A stretch of DNA of 64,000 bases from contig NC_086370.1 in NCBI RefSeq assembly GCF_036324505.1, positions 15,960,600-16,024,599 on the forward strand, written 5' to 3'. The stretch comes from Eleginops maclovinus (Eukaryota > Chordata > Actinopteri > Perciformes > Eleginopidae). Made by a program: the position numbers and the translations under genes. This document shows positions 1 through 20,743 of this stretch, one piece after another (within the stretch, counting starts at the first letter, position 1; every line of letters starts with the position of its first letter). The notes under the pieces were generated by a model. It saw only the letters and a program-made list of their open reading frames with translations. It searched no databases and was not told the DNA's origin.

Positions 1-278
1 CAAACATATTCAGTCGGACTCGAATGAGTGTTCGATAAGTGGATGTCTAAATCTCATTGCCTCTCTATGAGCCAACGCTCTTTAAATCCCAGTATGTTCA
101 TGCTTATTTGAATTGATTTATGGCTACAGAAATAGACTGGCTGTATAAGAACAAAAGCAGTAGTTGCATCTTATCCAAAAAATCTTATCCCGATTTAAAC
201 CACAGTTTATCCTTTGTAAATGTATGTAAATTCATGCAAAACCTCCTAAGTATATTCTCTGCTTCTTGCTCTCATCAG

Positions 279-3200
279 TCACGGCACACGGTGTGCTGGA
301 GAGGTGTCTGCGGCAGCCAACAACAACATCTGCGGCGTGGGAGTCGCATACAACTCCAAGGTGGCAGGTGTGTGTCATATTCACGCTGCAGTTTGGACAG
401 GGAGAGGAATGACAATGAGCAATGATAGAAAATAACATTTCTCTGTAACGGTAATGAAGGGATCAAAGGTATGATGATGGTGATTTACTGTGTACGCATC
501 ATGTATATGTTATTGTGGAAGAACATTCTCTGGTATTGGAGCACATTTAAACCGTTTACCTCCTCATAGCAATACTGCAGAGGTCAGTTAGAGTCCACAT
601 AGCAACATGACAACACCATTAAGCTCAGGTTTTAATTTTTTATGGATCTTTCTTGGAATTTGCTCTGGGAGTAACAGTAAAAACCAGTTAAGACAGTAAA
701 AAGAGGATGAGTATTGACTGCTTGATTTGTGGGCTTCAATAAAGCGGACGTCAGTTTTTTGCTGTTGTTAAAGGCTTTGATGTTGTTGTATTGACAGTAT
801 ACACCCTGAACCTAGACCAGCTGAGAAATGTTTTTAATTCGCCCATGTATAGCTACGTAACCTTTCTTGCAGGATTAACAATATATTCAACCACAAGTTG
901 CCATCAGATTCATATGGAGAAATTGCTCTTTCAGGTATAAGGATGTTGGACCAGCCCTTTATGACTGACATCATTGAGGCGTCTTCAATCAGTCACATGC
1001 CCCAGGTTATTGACATCTACAGCGCCAGCTGGGGACCAACCGATGACGGAAAGACGGTGGATGGACCCCGAGAGCTCACGCTGCAGGCTATGGCTGACGG
1101 CGTTAACAAGGTGAGGCTACATCATCTCCGCTGTTCAGAGGGTTATATAATAATATGTGGCACAAAGGAAAGGTATAAATTGTATGAATCTCTTACAATT
1201 ATATCTATTTTCCGTCTAAAAAGTCTGCTTAATTTACGTGCATCCATTATCTTTAACTGTTATGTCTGTTAAACAAATTGCCGTGCAAGGACAACACAGC
1301 TCGTCTCTACTGTAAACTACTGAAACAAAGATGAAAAAGGTCTCCGTTGCTCTTCTTTGAGCTTATCCAGATCTGTTTAGAGAATGTGATTTGGCTGTCA
1401 ACCCATTATAGCATCCCTTATGTGTGACACTATACTCTAGAATAATATGTTTCTTATTAATTAACCATTGCCAGAGTCAGATGTAGTTTCAGGGTTGATG
1501 GAGCTGTTAAAGCTGGACTTGCACAAGGACACTAAAGCAAGGTGATACAGGGGCTTAAATGTAGGCCCTTTGGTCGAAGAGGAGTCTTCCTTCACACACA
1601 CATGCACACAAAGCTTTCATGCTAACATTGCCAATGCCAATTTCTTGCTTGATTAGTCATTATGCACTGTGGCAGGCAGGTGTGCCTTGCTTTGAAATGA
1701 CCACATCTCAGGCAGGGTAGCTGAATAGGAGCAAAGCTAACTGTAATCTCTGATCAACACAACTAATCAAGCATCTCACATTGTAATGATCACTTACATT
1801 ATGCTAAACATGATGTACACTGTGCATAAAAGGAAACATTTAAAATGAATAAGCACATGTTCTATTAACAAGAGAGTCACACACAGTGGCTTCAAGTCTG
1901 CATCCTAAACATAACTGTGTGGTTCTTGCAAATTGCCAGCAATAATGGAAATAAATGAAACAAAATGCCGTGCAAAATTAAAGCACTTTGTTTTGATTGT
2001 GCAGTACACAGAAGGCCTGAAGCTCTTACGTGAGCACAACGATGCTCAAACGTTTCTTTGCTATTCAAATAGAGAGCGACATAAATAAGCATGGTGAAGG
2101 GAAGGACATGCCACTCCTTCTCCACTTGATCTTTTGTTCTATAGAGAACGGCCTTTTGAAACAGGTGCGGCATTTGGTGAAGAGGATGCTCTCTGCGATG
2201 AGCCACAGTTGTTTCATATTTTAAGGCACTATCAGCAAAAAAGATGGCATTTTACTGTGTTCAAATCGAAAAGGAGATAAAGAAAAGAGGTTTTCATTCA
2301 TTGCATGCCTTGGGTACTTTACAAAGACAAACAGTAACAGCTCTGATTGCTGCTGCTGCAACAAACAAGAGATTAACTAATAGATAGGACCAGATGTGTG
2401 TCCCTATTTGTTTACAGTTCTTTGGAAGGGTTTAAAGATTTAACTGACATCTAAGGGTTTACCTGACCACTACCTTACAAGAAATCCTGTTCTTTAGACG
2501 ATTTCCTCAAGGCATTGCCAATGCTCCTCCAACTGTATCTTGTTCAAGTTGAAAAACACTCAGGTTTTTGAAGATCATGTTAATTTAATCAGTATCAATG
2601 TCTTCTGTGAAGAACAGCACTGAAATATATATAGATATATATTTTATTAGCTTCCTTAGTATGAGTAAGGATTTGATTGATTGATACTTTCCCAAATTAT
2701 GTGACTTTTGTGTATTTGCGTCAAATAACCCCTATATCATTTTTAAATGGCTTTATCTGTCCCAGCTGTCTTATTCTGATTTGGTCTTTGATTATTTGCA
2801 CAATTGTTAACTGGCAATAACTGACACCTACTGTAAAGTCAGGTATTTTTAACACATGTATGTCCAACTAAGCTTTCTGATGATGATCCTTTTGTTTCAG
2901 GGGCGCGGAGGAAAAGGCAGTATCTATGTCTGGGCATCGGGAGATGGTGGTAGCTATGACGACTGCAACTGTGACGGTTATGCCTCCAGCATGTGGACAA
3001 TCTCCATCAACTCAGCCATCAATGATGGTCGCACCGCCCTCTACGATGAGAGCTGCTCCTCCACCCTGGCGTCCACGTTCAGCAACGGACGCAAGAGGAA
3101 CCCAGAGGCTGGCGTTGTGAGTGTGCCTTTCAAATAACAGATAAATGTTTCATATGAGTGAAAATCACGTCAAGTTTATCAAAGATTTGACATTCAGTGG

Positions 3201-6200
3201 CCCGAGAAGTTGACTTTTTCAGTGGGCACGTGCACTTTTAGCATTTAAAGACGATTCAATGCTCAAGATAGACTGAACTGTAAATAGGTTATTTTCAGTT
3301 GGCCAGCAAGCACTGTATCCTCGGCCTTTTGGGAGATTGGATGAGACAAGGTTTAAAGCCTAAGAAGCTGCACACTTTTATTGCTGTCTGGTTTTGAAAA
3401 ATAGAGGTTCAGGTGGAGTAATAGCTTTTCTGTGATAACCTTTCTTGACATCCAGCTTCATCATTTTGCTGTAGATACTCAGACCAGCTGGCACTCTGTG
3501 TTGATCATGGCATTCAGGTCATAGCGGAGACTTTATAAGAAGGAAAAGGTTTTTAAAGGCTCCTCTTTATGAAGTTATCAGGGTTACTGTGCATTCAAAT
3601 AAAGTAACACATCAATCAGTAGAGAGACCAAAAGAAATTGAAAGACTGACCTTAGCATACAATACAATTAACTGCAACTTCAACATGGCTATTTGAACAT
3701 TAAACTAAAGAATTGTAGAAGTATACCATCTCTGAAATAAAGGCTAATGCTTACTTCTTTAGATCTGTGGCGGGAGAAGGCATGCTCTCATAGCATGCAC
3801 TCATCTAGAATAAAGACCAACACACTATAGCATATGGATTTTAAAAAACAACTATTTCCCGGTGTACAGAAGCAGCAGTGTTTGTGTTTGTGATTATGCA
3901 AATCACCTTTGGCTGTTGACAGAGCCACAGATCTTCCCTAGGGTTTCCCCTCTAATTCCACTCAATCTGTTATCATTTCCAATTAAGCACCAAATTAAAT
4001 AATCAAATGCTTATTCAGTAAATACAAACATGACTTGTCTGCTGATGAGTGTATATAACAGTTCAGCCAACACACTGCACTTTTGTTTAAAGTTTTCTAT
4101 TTTTTTTCCAAAACGTATCCTTAAATAAAGCCAGAGGATTATATCGATTTAGTCTGTGGAATAAAAATGCTTTGTGGGAAAATTGTTTATTGAATATCTG
4201 AGTTAGTAGCTTAGAGGTTGCATGAACGTTAGTCGGGGGAGGAGAGGGGGTTCAGAAAAGACAAAGTGTTATGTATTTTATTCTAATTTGAAGAAAATAG
4301 TGTAATGTACATTTGTTGAAGCGTGAAGGGAAAGAGCCTTAAGTGACTAATAATCCTGTGATTGGGTTATTTCAGGCCACCACAGACCTGTATGGAAACT
4401 GCACACTGCGTCACTCTGGGACATCAGCAGCAGCTCCAGAGGCCGCGGGTGTCTTTGCTTTGGCTATTGAGGCAAAGTATGTACTCCGAACCTCTTTCCA
4501 CATGGAGACTTTTTAAAAACATGAATATGTTGAAATGCAGAACCTTCTGACATACTTTAAACCCATATATTTAAATGTTATATGCTATTCCTTCATCGAC
4601 TGCCCATGTTTTTGAACTACAACCTTGTGCTTTAATACCGCACTGATGTATCTGGCTTCCTCTGTCAATCGCCACTCTCAGATCCTTTATTCTCTCCGTG
4701 TCTCTGAACTCCTTAAAAGCATGAATCAGTTCCTCACTTGTTGCTTATTTATCACAACCATAAACTAAATGAAAAGAAAAACAGCACTTATTGTGTTGCC
4801 CACAAAGTACACACTCAAAGTGCCTGGGCCAAGGACACAAATCATCATTGGTTCAGTGCTCTTTAGGTCTGTGTACAAGGCTAGAAAATAGAGTTTATAT
4901 ACTGTTAGGATGGGCTCAGCGCTTCCAGTATGTTTTATTCATTACAACCGCTGCATTTAGCAGAGAGACTGGAATGATAAAACACATTGCAGTACTTGAA
5001 CACTGTTTCTAGGCTAAATGGTGATAGCAAAGCTTCTTTTATTGATGAAGAAGGTGTGAATTGTGTCATTATAACACTGTTTTACAAGTAGGTGTTTTTG
5101 TTAAAATCCTTGTGAATTCAGAATGTTCCTTGTGGATTTGAAAATAATTGAAAGTATACGCCACTTAAGTCAACCCGCCCACACTTAATTACACGAATAT
5201 GACAAATCTAAAACCTGGAGAATTAGTGCTTCACAAATCCCACAGGAGAGCCTTTGCTTTCTCTCAGACACTTCATTTCTCACATTACAGGCTGACTGAA
5301 TTCTCCTTCCATTAACTGACACCAGTTAGTGGAGTTGAGTAAAGAAACCCTGTTTGCTCTGCACACACAATAATGATGTTGCTGTTGGGAGGGGCGGATG
5401 CTTACTCTGTCCGACGGCAAATAACACACAAGGCTGTTAGGACGACTGCAGGGCCTTTTTACGGCCCAAACACACTTGAACCAATGGCAGGAGTCAGTGA
5501 GTCAGCCAGAACAAAGCTGTCACTACACACAGCCAGATAATGGAGGGAGACGCAGACAAAGGCAACCATCTGCCTTACAGACACTATGGAGTTTCCATAA
5601 TTGAAAACATGGTCTAAATGCAAAACCATTCAATTTAAAAGCTTTAGTATTTGTTTAATGATTATATTTGATATATTCCTACTAGTTCTTTTTTACACTA
5701 TTGTCTCTTCTTTATTACTCTGTCCTTCCTTCATCCTCTTGCCTCCATCTTTTGCACACTGATGACTGTTTCTTTCCGCCTTAGCCCTAACCTGACATGG
5801 AGAGACATGCAGCACCTGTCAGTCCTGACCTCCAAGAGGAACCAGCTCCATGACGAGGTCCACCAGTGGAGGAGGAACGGCGTCGGTCTCGAGTTCAACC
5901 ACCTGTTTGGCTACGGTGTTCTGGACGCCGGGGGCATGGTGAAAATGTCCAAGGATTGGAAGACTGTGCCCGAGCGTTTCCACTGTGTAGCCGGATCCAT
6001 TCAGGATGTCCAGTAAGTGACATGACAACACTTTTTTTTAAATGAGAAGAAAAAAGAAGGAACCCTTTAACCATTAGAGGGGAAATGTACATTCTGCATT
6101 CGACCCATCCTAGTGTTGGGAAAAGTGGGCTGTTATACAGGCATCCGGGGAGCAGTGTAGGGAACTGTGCCTCGCTCAGGGACACCTCGGTAGCACTTTG

Positions 6201-9200
6201 TCTTTCGAGGACTTGAACCATTGACCATCCTGGTCCCAAGCCAAGTCCCTATGGACTTCGCCAATACCAGCCACCATGCTATAACACACCTAGCATTTGC
6301 ACACAGTTATTCTACACTTTCAAACTCAATCCAACACGACATTGAAGGGAAAACACTGCTGAGCAAAAGAGACACACTCATCTAATCACTGAGTAATTCA
6401 ATATACCATCTGCCATGGGAGAGTCCACTTCATAACCAAGTAATATTTAGATTAGCTGCTCAGTCTGTCTAATGGTCCTGTAGATTTATAATGACTGATG
6501 TCCTGACATCCGATTTGATAATGACTGCATTTCTCTTTTACTCTGACAGTTTAGGGTAAACAACATCCCATAAATGGCGTTGTCTTAATTTGATATAAGT
6601 GAACATTTCAGACTTTTTCAGTTTTATAAATCCCCTTTGAAAGTCTTCCTCTTACCCAACAGGAGTGTAATTCATAAGCGATACACAGTTGGTCTGGTCC
6701 TGTAACTTATAGTGACTTCTCTTAGCTCACGTCACCAAACTTTATTGCTGTTTGATGTACTTACTAAGTCAGTTTGCCTAATGTAAACTCTCTCCAACAG
6801 TGTTACTGTAGTTAAGCGCATTAGCTAAACATTATAGCAGCTTTATAATAAAGTTATCATCTGTACTCAAAGGGGAGACCATGTCCTTTATATTGGTTGT
6901 GGACTGTTAGATTATATTTGCGTTAGGAGTAGACCATCTGGACTCTACACATAAAGTAGCATCGTCCCCCGTGTTCTTCCCCACATCTTCTCCATCCTTC
7001 TGCTCTGTACCTCCACACTCCATCCTTTTCCTTTTGCACTCTCACTTCCTCTTCCTCTCTACCCTGTCTCCCTCCTGCACACCCTTCCTTTGCGTATGTC
7101 TTTGATCTCCTGTGTGTGAAGCCTGGTGTTTTCCTGTGGCTAGCCCTCTTATTAGCTCTAAATAAAGCACCACAAATGGCCCCAGCGTGACGTGCCCTGG
7201 AAATAATGTCAATTAGACTGATTGACAGCCGGGAATCCAGGTGGAGTTGCTCATGTGTGTAGGTGTGTGAGCCCTAACACTGAGCTTTCATTGTGAAAGT
7301 CTCAATGTGTGGGTGAAGATAAAATAACAGACTGAATACGTTTTGTCTGTGCATTTTATTGCCACCATCAACACCTCTGATTCCTTATTTTAGCCTCTAA
7401 TCAGTGCTCCACAGATGATGCAGTCACGACAAAATGCTGTGAAAGTGGGCATGTGTGTCTGTGTCTGTGTTTGTAGAAAAGAAAATGCCTCCCATAAGTG
7501 CAGTGCCAGATAAAAAGGGAACATCCCTTAAGTGTTATTTGGTTTTTATTACATCCTGAGGACATCACATGCAAACGGTGGGGCTTGCCCTTTCATGCAG
7601 AGAAGGTGTTCTTTGAGCCTTTCCATTATGTGGCATCAGGTCTAAGCTCATAAACAGACAATCGTTGAGGTGTTTTTGAGAGATATGTGTCTTTTTTTTT
7701 TATCAGTTCACTGTTTTTCCACAGCAGCACGACAGGGATAATGTTGACTCTATTGTGGAGGAGATGTAATTACAACAAGCCCACCTCTGGTGATAGTGTA
7801 TTACCAGAGGAACAAAAATAAACACCAACATAGCCATGCTTGCAAACACTCTCTCAGCATTGATCTGCTCTGCCAGACTGTGGCTCACTTAGCTGGAGGT
7901 GAACTTCTCATTATCAGTGGAGCTGGCATGCAGTGCCCCACTGAGCTGTGGGGTTGTTTTTAATCTGCGCTGGTCCTACCCTTCAGAGGCATCCGTCTCT
8001 CTGCTCCCTGACCGACTGCTGTAATTAATCTGACACATTATCTGATGGGAACAGAACACCTGCTGCGCACAGAATCATTCAGGGGTCAAAAATGAGATGT
8101 GGACATATTCACTGCTGGATTTATTTTTACAAAAATTATTCATTTTAATAAACTAATAACAGTCATTAAACTAGAGACTATTTTTGATTGGATCAAAGAA
8201 GCCATGATGCTAGTTGGGTGTGAAAATGTCCCCTTTCCCACTCCCTACCCCTTGCTTCCAGAGCACTAGCCCCGACCACACCGATATTCCAAACAAGCAT
8301 TCATTTTGATCCACGACACACCTACAGACTCACGAGCTGAAAACCGTTGCAGCATCGTTTCCACGCCTGGTAACAAACAGTCATGACAAAAATTATGAGT
8401 ACATTTCTAGTTTGTAAAATCCATTTTAGGCTGTATTTTTATCCTTTCTTTTTAAACTGCCTTAGATGGTATTAGAAAAACTGTATTTGGTAATTATAAG
8501 CATCTCAATATGAATTGCAGGGCGTAACTTAGTGTGAAACACCCCACTGTGAATTGTTCTGTTTTCCTGGGAATAGTAATTTGCTTCATCAGCCCGCTGC
8601 ACACACCTCTCTGTGCTCAGCATAGTGCTCTATTAATCATTTTTCAAACCGAGTGCTGTTCCAAAGATCTTTCTCTCTCAGTCTCTGTTTCTCGTCTGCC
8701 TGTGGTGCGGTCCCGGCCTTTAATAATATTATTAAGCCTTCTCATAGCCTTTGGCCACCACCCCTGCCCTGCTGTGTTCTCACTCTATCCTTCCATCACC
8801 CAAAGAGATGAGAACAGCAGTATGTCCTCCCTACCACAAAGCAATAACAATACCTAGACCTGCCTGCTTTTACGCTCTTATCTGAACAAATCCATGGTGA
8901 CAAAAAGAAAAAGGATCTCTTCATGCTCTGAAAAGCAGCCAGAATTCACAGGCGGTCCAGCACATGACATGCTGTACATATAGTTTATTGGCAATAGGGC
9001 TTAGATATATACAGTTGTCGTTAAATAATAACCTTTTCTACAATACAATTGTAGAAATCCATAGGCAGTGATATATATCACATATGCAGCTTTTGCTCAC
9101 GCTACAATGATTGCACAGAACTGAAGCTTCACTCTGTTCTTTCTGATCCATAATAGACCTTTGAACAGCGTGTTAGGTAGCTGGGACTTATGTGAGAAAT

Positions 9201-10058
9201 GAGAGGCACCGAATACAATGAATGATGAATGTATTATTACTTTATTCCCACCATGAGAGATAAATGATTGGGTAAAGTAAGCAGACAAAAAGACTCTCTG
9301 CTTTTGTGTGATGAACAAAAGAGTCTTGATTCTCCATCAAGGTGGGGTGGTTCCATATTAAAACTAGTCCAAGTACATTATTAACTACAACATTCAAAGG
9401 AGAGCAGGGAACGGTATAAGTAAACTCAAAAATAAAAATGTATCTCATTCTTAACTCTTTTGACTTATTACCTGACTTTTGGTCATTTAAAACAGTGGGA
9501 TTTAATTTTTTTGTAGGCTTCTCTGCTACACAGTATTAACTTCTTCAACCTCTTTCTCCTTTCTCCAGTAAATTCCAGTCTGGCAACAAAGTGGTGCTGG
9601 CCATCAACACCGACGCCTGTCAGGGGAAGGACAACTTTGTCCGCTACCTGGAGCACGTTCAGGCGGTGGTCACTGTCAACGGCAGCCGCCGGGGTGACCT
9701 CAACATCAACATGACCTCCCCCATGGGCACAAAGTCAATCCTGCTGAGCAGAAGGCCCCGTGACGACGACGCCAAGGTGGGCTTCGATAAATGGCCCTTC
9801 ATGACCACCCACACCTGGGGCGAAGACCCCCGCGGGACCTGGGTCATGGAGGTGGGCTTTCAGGGCGATGAACCCCAGCGCGGAGCCCTGAAGGAGTGGA
9901 CTCTCATGCTGCATGGAACACAAAGTGCCCCTTACATAGACCAGATAGTTCGTGATTATCAGTCCAAACTCGCTATGTCCAAAAAGGAGGAGCTGGAGGA
10001 GGAGCTGGATGAGGCTGTAGAGAGGAGTCTGAAGAGCTTGCTGAGTAAAAACAACTGA
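279..10058 (+). CDS. pcsk2: Proprotein convertase subtilisin/kexin type 2 (PC2), 3' part
   Basis: Neuroendocrine secretory-granule serine endoprotease that cuts prohormones after paired basic residues. Six coding exons are visible: 279-367, 935-1110, 2901-3116, 4376-4476, 5785-6012 and 9569-10058. All junctions are GT-AG and the phases join without a break, ending at TGA 10056-10058. Exon one carries the catalytic His (HGTRCAGE). The third carries WASGDGG, where PC2 has Asp in the oxyanion hole instead of the Asn of furin and PC1. The fourth carries the catalytic Ser ([12 protein letters not shown]) and an NCT glycosylation site. The last two make the P domain, with an RRGDL motif, and the acidic amphipathic C-terminus. 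About 432 residues follow from the catalytic His, against about 431 in human PC2, so the 3' end is complete. The signal peptide, propeptide and catalytic Asp exons lie left of the window. The first 278 bases and the five internal introns show no other gene. Confidence 0.97.
6061..6270. repeat. Probable dispersed teleost repeat in a pcsk2 intron
   Basis: This stretch just after the 5785-6012 exon of pcsk2 contains phrases such as GGGGAGCAGTG, CTCAGGGACACCTCGG and CCAAGCCAAGTCCCTA. I recall these from a high-copy interspersed repeat of fish genomes. The antisense open frame here is not a gene. The repeat class cannot be fixed by eye and the ends are approximate. Confidence 0.4.
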
Positions 10059-12694
10059 AATCCCGTCTGCATGTTGCCAAATTTATCAATTTCTCTTATT
10101 CTTCTCCCTCTCTGCAATCTCGCTCTGTCCTTCTCCAAATCTCCTTAGTTCTCATTCTCTTCACCCTCCCGTACTCTACCTCTCTTCCCCTCCTCAATCT
10201 GCTTTTTGTTATCAAGTGTTTCAACTAGCCCCCAACTTTTAATGAATGTTTCATGTAATCGGATCATGATAAAAGTGTTATTAAACTGTTCTAGAGAAAG
10301 CAAACCATATCACCTGGATTTTTACACTCCACAGAATTGTACATAGACAAAATAATAACCACTCTTTAATGCTCTTGCTTTAACTGCCCTGCACCTCTCC
10401 TCTGCCAACTGTTGTACAGTTTGTGATTGTAAATGATTTTCTGTGTCATTCTACTTAAAGTTTAATATCTTGCAAACAGAGCAGTGATACTTCTTTCAGT
10501 TTATATTTTTATGTGACATGCATTGTTTATATAAACAAGGAAAACATTATGTGATTAATTCTGCAGCCGGTGGTCCTTAGTTCATATTTCATAATCTTTG
10601 ACGTATGCTATAATAAATCTATTCAGCTGTTTATTAAAGCATGTGAGTGATTTGCAACACAAAGACAAACATACTGAGCAAGAGTAGCAGGCCATTTTCA
10701 GTCATATCAAGGGCCAACAATTTGAAAGAGTAAAACGAAGAATTTGATCACAAAAGAGACAAAGAAAGAGCGGGTTAAAAAATGTGTAAAAAAGTGGAGT
10801 GAAGGCAGACACTAGCTAATTGTAACATACCAGCTCAAAAAATGTTCATGCTTTTTCAAGTTGTATAGTCCAAGAGGGAAAATGTCTCCAAGTGGAGCCT
10901 GAGCTATGCCAAGGTACTCTTCATTTGATAAAAGAAATACAATACGAAAGTAATATTATCATACATTATTCACAACATTTTGTTACCATTGTTTTGATCT
11001 GTAAAACATGAAGAGAAGACATTTAAAGATCTCTACTGCCACCTTGCCCTATTTAGCAGGACTTGCACTAGGTTTTTAAATAGCTAAAGGAAATAAATAG
11101 TCGAAGGTATTCTTTTTAAAACAGAATGCAGTGGGTTTAAAGATAAATCTAGTAATTGTGTTAAGACGATTATAATATAATAGACATATGAATATAATAA
11201 GATCTCAGCCCTGATCTAATTAAGTGTAATATTTATATTTGGATATGGATCCTATGATATACATGTCATGTGAAACGTGTTGCTCATATGAATATCACCT
11301 GATTCCACTCAGCTCTCTACCATCTTTCAGTTCACTGTTATGATGTTGAGTTAAAGAGCAGAAAGGGAATATAAAATGTATTCATAGCAAAAAACAGGGA
11401 TAGCTATAAAACAATATGTGGATTCTTAGCCACATAGTAGTCAAATATGTAGTAATGTAACTTTAGCAGTATCCCTGGGGACAAACACTTATTTAAACCA
11501 TCGTCTCGGTTCTCTAAATCTAATATCACAATACAAAATGAAAGTAATGTGGATGTCATACATGTATTTATAGTTGAAGAGTTTCAATCAATCCTTATTT
11601 CCAGTGATGAATGGAGGCTACTTGAAATATCATATTCAAGGGGGAAAAAGAGCTTATTTGTACCTTAAGAAGTAATCAATGCCACCCCAACTAGCCACTC
11701 AGAACATATCAGGTCACTGAGTCACGATGAGTCATTTCTTTTTTTTTTAGAACATTAGAATAAAACATCACATTGACAGACAAGCCCTACAGGTAACGTT
11801 TTAAACTCCGGAGCAACTGTAGCCACAAACAATGCGCAGTATACACACACAACACAGTGCACAGTGCAACCCAAACGTATGCTATATAAAAGAGTTGATA
11901 CGCCTCCTCTGTACAGAAGAGTTATTTGCATAATAAAAGGTGTGGTTGAACTCACCTGTCTGGGCGTAAAGACGGCATTCTTTGAGGGTTGTGAAATTCT
12001 CCAGGTTTAACTTCAGTAAATCACGCCATTTAATGTCACAAAGACCAAAACGGCCTTATAAACTTAGGGTAAAAGTTCCAAGAGAAGTTAAGGTCCGTGG
12101 TTTTAGCAGTTAGCATGTTAACTTCACCCAGAATGCACCTGTGATTAATGCAAATTCGCAGATGCGTTAGATTGGGTTCACTTTGCATTGAATCCGCGAT
12201 TCATTAACGTAGAGGCAACCTGCAACTCTGCCGGACCACAATAATGTTAACCATAACCATAACGATGCAAAAGTTCGCTTTATAGTATCGGTATAACACT
12301 TTCCTAGGCCACTTCTCTCTCTAAAATCCTAGCCCCGCTGCCCGAGACCCTGACATCTGGCCAGTAAACAAACATATTTACCATGTATCTGCTCCAGATT
12401 CAGCTGAGTGCAGAGGGTCACTCCTGCCCTCTTGGGGTAGCAGCTGTTAATTTGGCCAATATTTTTTCACAGGATTATTGTCATGTAGCCTTTGTGCTTA
12501 CTTCGAAATCCATGTGACTTCAATTAAGCAAAGTATGGGGAACATGCTGCACTGATAATATTTTTAAAACAATAAGTGAGAGTGTGAAGGATCCTGTCAT
12601 TAACAAATGTGAGTGTGTTGTGCAGTGTTTGGTGCACAGTGTGTAAAAGCAGAACACAATATTAATCCACACAGTATCAATTGAAATGTGATTC
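10059..12694. other. pcsk2 3' UTR and convergent intergenic DNA
   Basis: AT-rich non-coding DNA between the stop codon of pcsk2 and the 3' end of bfsp1, which point toward each other. The first 550 bases are probably pcsk2 3' UTR. I see no coding exon, RNA gene or mobile element with recognisable ends in the rest. Confidence 0.6.
10612..10617 (+). terminator. pcsk2: Candidate poly(A) signal of pcsk2
   Basis: AATAAA lies 554 bases after the pcsk2 stop codon in AT-rich DNA. It is the first canonical hexamer noted downstream. Earlier weaker ATTAAA-like words could also be used, so transcript ends would be needed to choose. Confidence 0.5.
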
Positions 12695-12700
12695 TTTATT
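12695..12700 (-). terminator. bfsp1: Candidate poly(A) signal of bfsp1
   Basis: TTTATT on the plus strand reads AATAAA on the bfsp1 strand. It lies about 500 bases past the bfsp1 stop codon, a normal distance for a short 3' UTR. Confidence 0.5.
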
Positions 12701-13200
12701 TAATATTCAATATATCAAAGCAAATTAATTCACAGCAAAAATAGTGCTGAGGTCAGGCAGTTGCATCCAATTGTAAAAATCTTCTCAAAGGGGAAAATTG
12801 GAGTTCTAAGACAGAGTTCAGAGGGGTGGCACAACTTCACAGTTTTTTATTAATTTTATAATTTTTTATTGGTGGCGTGGAGCTTCTTTAAGTTTTCAGA
12901 CAGTAAAGGACTTATAGCATGAGCATGGTTGTTAGTCGAACAACAACAGCAGTACTGAACCAGAAAAACGTAATCTGGATGCAAGACCAGAGACTGCAAT
13001 CAAATGGAAGAGCATTGAATATCAGAGCAGGAATGTGTAGTTGGTCTTCAAACGTGGTTGGTTTCCCTTAGAGACAACATGGTCTTATTGCAGCAGTTTG
13101 AGGAACAGTGGTATTAATCAGCATCGTGTTCTTGTTAGTGGATCTTTAACCATGTGACCCTGGTGGAGTTGACAGACTCTTCGCGTCAGGTGACGGAGTT

Positions 13201-20743
<7,543 letters not shown>

